Shown here in pieces: positions 61,001 to 64,000 of a stretch of DNA of 64,000 nucleotides. Source of the DNA: Lagopus muta (Eukaryota; Chordata; Aves; Galliformes; Phasianidae); the NCBI RefSeq assembly GCF_023343835.1, contig NC_064437.1, positions 24,775,001-24,839,000 of the forward strand, given 5' to 3'. Numbering within the stretch: the stretch's first letter is position 1; each line of letters starts with the position of its first letter. A program made the translations under genes and the position numbers. The notes under the pieces are model-generated. The model searched no databases, was not told where the DNA came from, and saw only the letters and a list, made by a program, of their open reading frames with translations.

Positions 61001-64000
61001 GTGGTCAGTGGTTCTGTGCCCAGGTGGAGGTTGGTGACTCCAGGGGAACCTGGAGCTCTTCAGCATCTTTATCAATGGCATTCACAGAGGGACTGAGTGC
61101 ACCTTCAGCAAATTTGCACCAAGCTGCACAGTGCAATTCAAGCAGCAGAAGGAAGGGAAGCCATCCAGAGGGACCTGGACAGGCTCAAATAAGTGGGTCC
61201 ATGAGAATCTAAAGAGGCTCAGCAAGGCCAAGAACAAGGTGCTGCACTTGGGGCAGGGCAATCCCAGACACGTGTACAGACTGGGAGAAGAACTCATTGA
61301 GAGCCCTGCTGAGGAGGACTTGGGGGTCCTGGTGGACAGAAAGATGGACACGAGGCAGCAGTGTGCTCTTGCAGCCTGGAAGGCCATCAGTCAGCTCCTG
61401 GGCTGCATCAACAGAGGGGTGGCACAGTGCAGGGAAGGGACTGTCCTCCTCTGCACTGCCCTCATGACGTTCCCTTTCAGAGTACTGTGTTCACATCTGG
61501 GGCCCATAGCAGAAGAAAGATGATCTTGAAGGTCTCCTCCAACCAGAGCCATTCTCTGATTCTATGATTAATGAGAGACACTTGGACACTAGGTGATGAC
61601 AGCACAGAACTTTTAAGAGAGCAGAAGCTTTCCACCTAAAGGTTAGAGCAGACAAGGAGTCGCAGATATGCAGATGGCCCAGCTAAGGCCCTGCTATCGC
61701 CATCCACAATCCCCACAGACAGGAGCTGCTGTTTGAACTCCTCTAACCCCCCCAAAAGCTCCCACTTCTGACCAGGGCTGCTGCACGCCTCCCCAGGCCC
61801 GAGACAGCTGCAGAGCAGGGACCAGAGAGTGTTGGCACATCCCCATTCCACAAGCAGATCCACCTTCCCCAGCTAGGGAATCTGCAAAACCCTCAGCTGA
61901 AGATGAGCCCTAAGAATAAAGCAATAACAGCCAAGAGTCCAACTTCAGTTTCAAGCAATCGGTTGCAATTATATTTCAGCAGTTCCACAATCCAAGCGCA
62001 AACTTTCTGGTGCTGACCACTGCAGTTTCAAGCCAGTGCTGAGACAGCAGATGCTTGAGCTGAAGACTTCCCTAGATTTTCACCTCATGCTGCTCTGCTC
62101 CCTGCAGTTGCTTCCCCATTTCAGCTCCCTGCAGAAAGGCCGGTATGGAGACGCTATGCCATGCTCTGCACTCTGATCTGATTCCTCTTGGTGAGCTGCT
62201 TCCCTCAGCCTACACAAATGCATGCAGCACGCTCCTCTCCTGGAAGCAGAGGCAAAGAACGTTCACGTCAGCAGGGTGCCACGCAGGCAAGAAAGAAGGG
62301 ATTAAACTCCCTACAGGCTAAATCATTTTTTCACCCAGAGGAAGATCAAGAAGTGACCTGCAGTCCATCAGGGATTATCAACACAGATCCTGCTCATGAG
62401 CACCAACAAGCAGCCAGTGAGCACAGGTGGATGCAGAAAGCTTCCTCACTCCATCAGGAAATGCTGTAAAACACTGACAACATCCTCCTGATTTGTTTCT
62501 AGAAAAATCAGAGGTGCCAATAATGCACAGCTACACCCGATACACCAGGCTGCATTTCTGCCAGAGACGAAGCATAGCAAGTTGCGAGAAGAAAATGCTC
62601 CTCGAGTCAGAGTTTGTGTGAAAAGCAGAGTTCTAAGAACTGCACTATTCACACCTCCTTTCACCCAGATAGCTGCTGGTGAGAGAAGAAATAAAATACG
62701 CAATAAAAACTGCACGAGATAAAAATTGGAGAAGCTTCACAGCTACACTGAGTGGTTTTGTCTGGTCTCTTTTCTCCCCTTCCCCCTTCTGCATGACACA
62801 CAGAAGAATTTCGTGATCTTCTACCATTATAGCAATCTTGCATTTTGATGGAGCTTTTTTCCCCAGGAGACCTTGGGATGAATTGGCTTCCACATACATC
62901 TGTGTTGCAGGCTGCAGCAAGGTCTAGAGATGGAGCAGGCTCTGGGAACTAACCACAGCTACTAACAGTTCTGTGAAGACTGAGGATCTTACTCTGTGAA
63001 GATATTAGGGTAAATTAGCACAGAGATTGCTTACAGTCAGATCACTGGCTGTACTTTTCCTAGCACCGAGGGACAGCAGGGAGACTAATGAGGCTTGGGA
63101 CTAAAGGAACATTTGTGAGAGGTGGCTGAATGCTGGAAGGCACAGGGGGAGAAACCAAAGTAGCTGTAACTTAGCAAATCAAATAACAGGGCTAAAGAGG
63201 TTAACTACTTGCATGTATACCTGCACGCACACACTTAAAGCATGACTCTACATTTCATCTTTGCCATGCTCCAGACAAAGTTAATTGTCTTAATTGGCAC
63301 TAAAATGATTGTACGAATAATGTCAGCCAGCCCAACTCCCCTCTCAGAGTAGTTCCAGCAAGAACAAGATATCAAGGGAACCAAAGTGACTGAGGTTAAT
63401 TTAAAAGGGCCTGCAGGGTGGGGGCAAATATGCGAAACAGCCATTTTGGAAGAAACTGATGAGCCATCCAACGAGTTCTATTGGACTCCCACCTGCAACT
63501 GGTACATCAAAGTAGCATGGATATCTACTACTCGTTATTTACCAGACTTAACTTACCAAGAAAACAGTAGCTGGGTCTAAAATAAGGTCTTCTAAGAAAC
63601 ATAAACGATTTGCTGGAAACAGTAACCTGGAAGCAGTAACCTTTGCAAAGATTCCCTCTCCATCAGTAAACCCAGCAATGCCCAGCTGGGTCAAGGACTA
63701 GCTACATCAAGGGACATGCTACATACAGCTGTACACATGAAGATTAACTAGTAACTACCTGCAATATGAAGATAACAACAGTAGAGGCAAACAGAAATAG
63801 CAAGTAATAAGTTGCAGTAAGTATTTATCAGGTCTGCTCTATGCATACATACACACAAAGGTAAAATATCCCTCTGTACTGAAGATTACTGATGCTTGCA
63901 CATATTTCAACTGCTACAACTTAGCCACAGCTTTTTAATCTTTTAATTATCTATTTTATATTTTATATTTTGAGACTTACCAATAGTTTGAGCAGCCAAA
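46068..64000 (-). CDS. XPR1: XPR1 phosphate exporter, C-terminal exons (partial)
   Basis: Seven exons in transcript order: 64000-63981 (cut by the window edge), 59695-59530, 58312-58121, 48589-48423, 47959-47820, 47087-46866 and 46128-46068. Phases agree at every junction and the borders are AG/GT. The translation starts [32 protein letters not shown] and carries most of the EXS domain. This includes [54 protein letters not shown] and [21 protein letters not shown]. It ends in the cytoplasmic tail with [13 protein letters not shown] and a last exon [22 protein letters not shown]1 is a multipass plasma-membrane protein that exports inorganic phosphate and senses inositol pyrophosphates through its SPX domain, which lies outside the window. 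It is also known as the receptor for xenotropic/polytropic murine leukaemia viruses. Introns of 9.5 kb (48590-58120) and 4.3 kb (59696-63980) are the largest. The host gene appears intact over this part. Confidence 0.97.
46265..46460 (+). mobile_element. CR1 LINE 3' end with internal duplication
   Basis: Forward-oriented CR1: GGTTGCCCAAGGAGGTTGTG through GGTCTTTTTCAACCCAGGCC to the octamer tail ATTCTGTGATTCTATGATTC. It contains a tandem duplication of 25 bases (46319-46343 and 46344-46368, one mismatch). It lies in the last XPR1 intron (46129-46865), opposite to the gene. Confidence 0.92.
52317..52443 (-). mobile_element. CR1 LINE 3' end
   Basis: Inverted octamers (ATATCATAGAATCACAGAAT), then GGCCTGGGTTGAAAAGGACC and the remainder shared with 78-211. 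Little diverged relative to that copy. Confidence 0.93.
52690..52785 (-). mobile_element. CR1 LINE 3' end, short
   Basis: TTCATAGCAACATTAAGGTT followed by GGAAAAGACCACTAAGATCA and the usual continuation; truncated after about 95 bases. Confidence 0.85.
53872..54135 (-). mobile_element. CR1 LINE fragment, about 260 bp
   Basis: Starts with a decayed tail, then GGGTTGGAAGGGACCTCAGA and inverted CR1 sequence ending after AAGCCATTCCCTCTTGCTTT. Lies in the large XPR1 intron, same strand as the gene. Confidence 0.9.
60206..60250. repeat. Short (AGTTAA)n-like repeat
   Basis: Four to five imperfect units of AGTTAA/AGTTAAAG in an XPR1 intron. Confidence 0.7.
60950..61572 (+). mobile_element. CR1 LINE 3' part, about 620 bp
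   Basis: The longest CR1 copy here. It covers the C-terminal region of the LINE ORF2 protein and the 3' end. An open stretch of about 130 codons (61131-61523) reads [20 protein letters not shown], then [20 protein letters not shown], the usual CR1 reverse-transcriptase C-terminus, before the element ends at TCTGATTCTATGATT. 5'-truncated, therefore immobile. It lies in an XPR1 intron, antisense to the gene. Confidence 0.93.

Larger units (their letters stand above)
58313..63980 (-). other. XPR1: XPR1 introns flanking the exon at 59530-59695
   Basis: Two GT-AG introns of 1.2 and 4.3 kb. The larger contains a 0.6 kb CR1 fragment and a short tandem repeat (below). No embedded gene seen. Confidence 0.75.

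Noticed and set aside
61131-61523. Open frame of 131 codons in an XPR1 intron, first thought to be a gene
   Set aside because: It is the C-terminal remnant of a CR1 ORF2 protein in a 5'-truncated copy.

Overview
The window is vertebrate nuclear DNA and almost certainly avian, most likely from a landfowl (Galliformes). Fourteen fragments of the bird LINE family CR1 are recognisable, introns are short, promoters lie in CpG islands, and the protein-coding exons are close to those of other vertebrates. I cannot name the species from sequence alone. There are no prokaryotic genes, CRISPR arrays or insertion sequences, and I saw no endogenous retrovirus. Four host genes can be read.

Layout, left to right. 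From 1 to about 14.8 kb is intergenic DNA downstream of IER5. It holds a small minisatellite split by a CR1 copy, a (CA)n run, one CpG-rich block with a polypurine tract (about 4.9-5.65 kb), and otherwise nothing I can name. IER5 is a single-exon gene on the minus strand (coding 15396-16097), with TATA and CCAAT motifs upstream and two candidate poly(A) signals. From 16.4 to 22.6 kb is intergenic, with a separate CpG island at 18.2-19.1 kb. STX6 is on the plus strand (eight coding exons, 23154-35391; 3' UTR to about 37.33 kb). KIAA1614 is on the minus strand (coding to 37979, start near 43.2 kb) and converges tail to tail with STX6. XPR1 is on the minus strand: its last seven coding exons lie between 46068 and the right edge, which cuts an exon after 20 bases.

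The gene order XPR1 - KIAA1614 - STX6 - IER5 and the relative orientations match human 1q25.3 as I remember it, read in reverse. The mammalian gene MR1, which lies between STX6 and IER5 in human, has no visible counterpart in the 7 kb between them here. The genes do not form a functional unit: IER5 is a stress and immediate-early regulator, STX6 a trans-Golgi/endosome SNARE, KIAA1614 a poorly known PDZ-containing protein, and XPR1 a phosphate exporter.

The most notable finding is intron 2 of STX6. It has a textbook U12-type AT-AC-class 5' splice site and branch point, but reading-frame continuity puts its 3' end at AT, giving an apparent AT-AT minor-spliceosome intron. Next in interest are a perfect CArg (SRF) box inside a CpG-rich part of STX6 intron 7, a 20-G run in the IER5 mRNA 3' UTR, a strong-Kozak overlapping upstream ORF at STX6, and two phase-compatible first exons for KIAA1614. 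I found no convincing new biological system; this looks like an ordinary, gene-dense avian locus.
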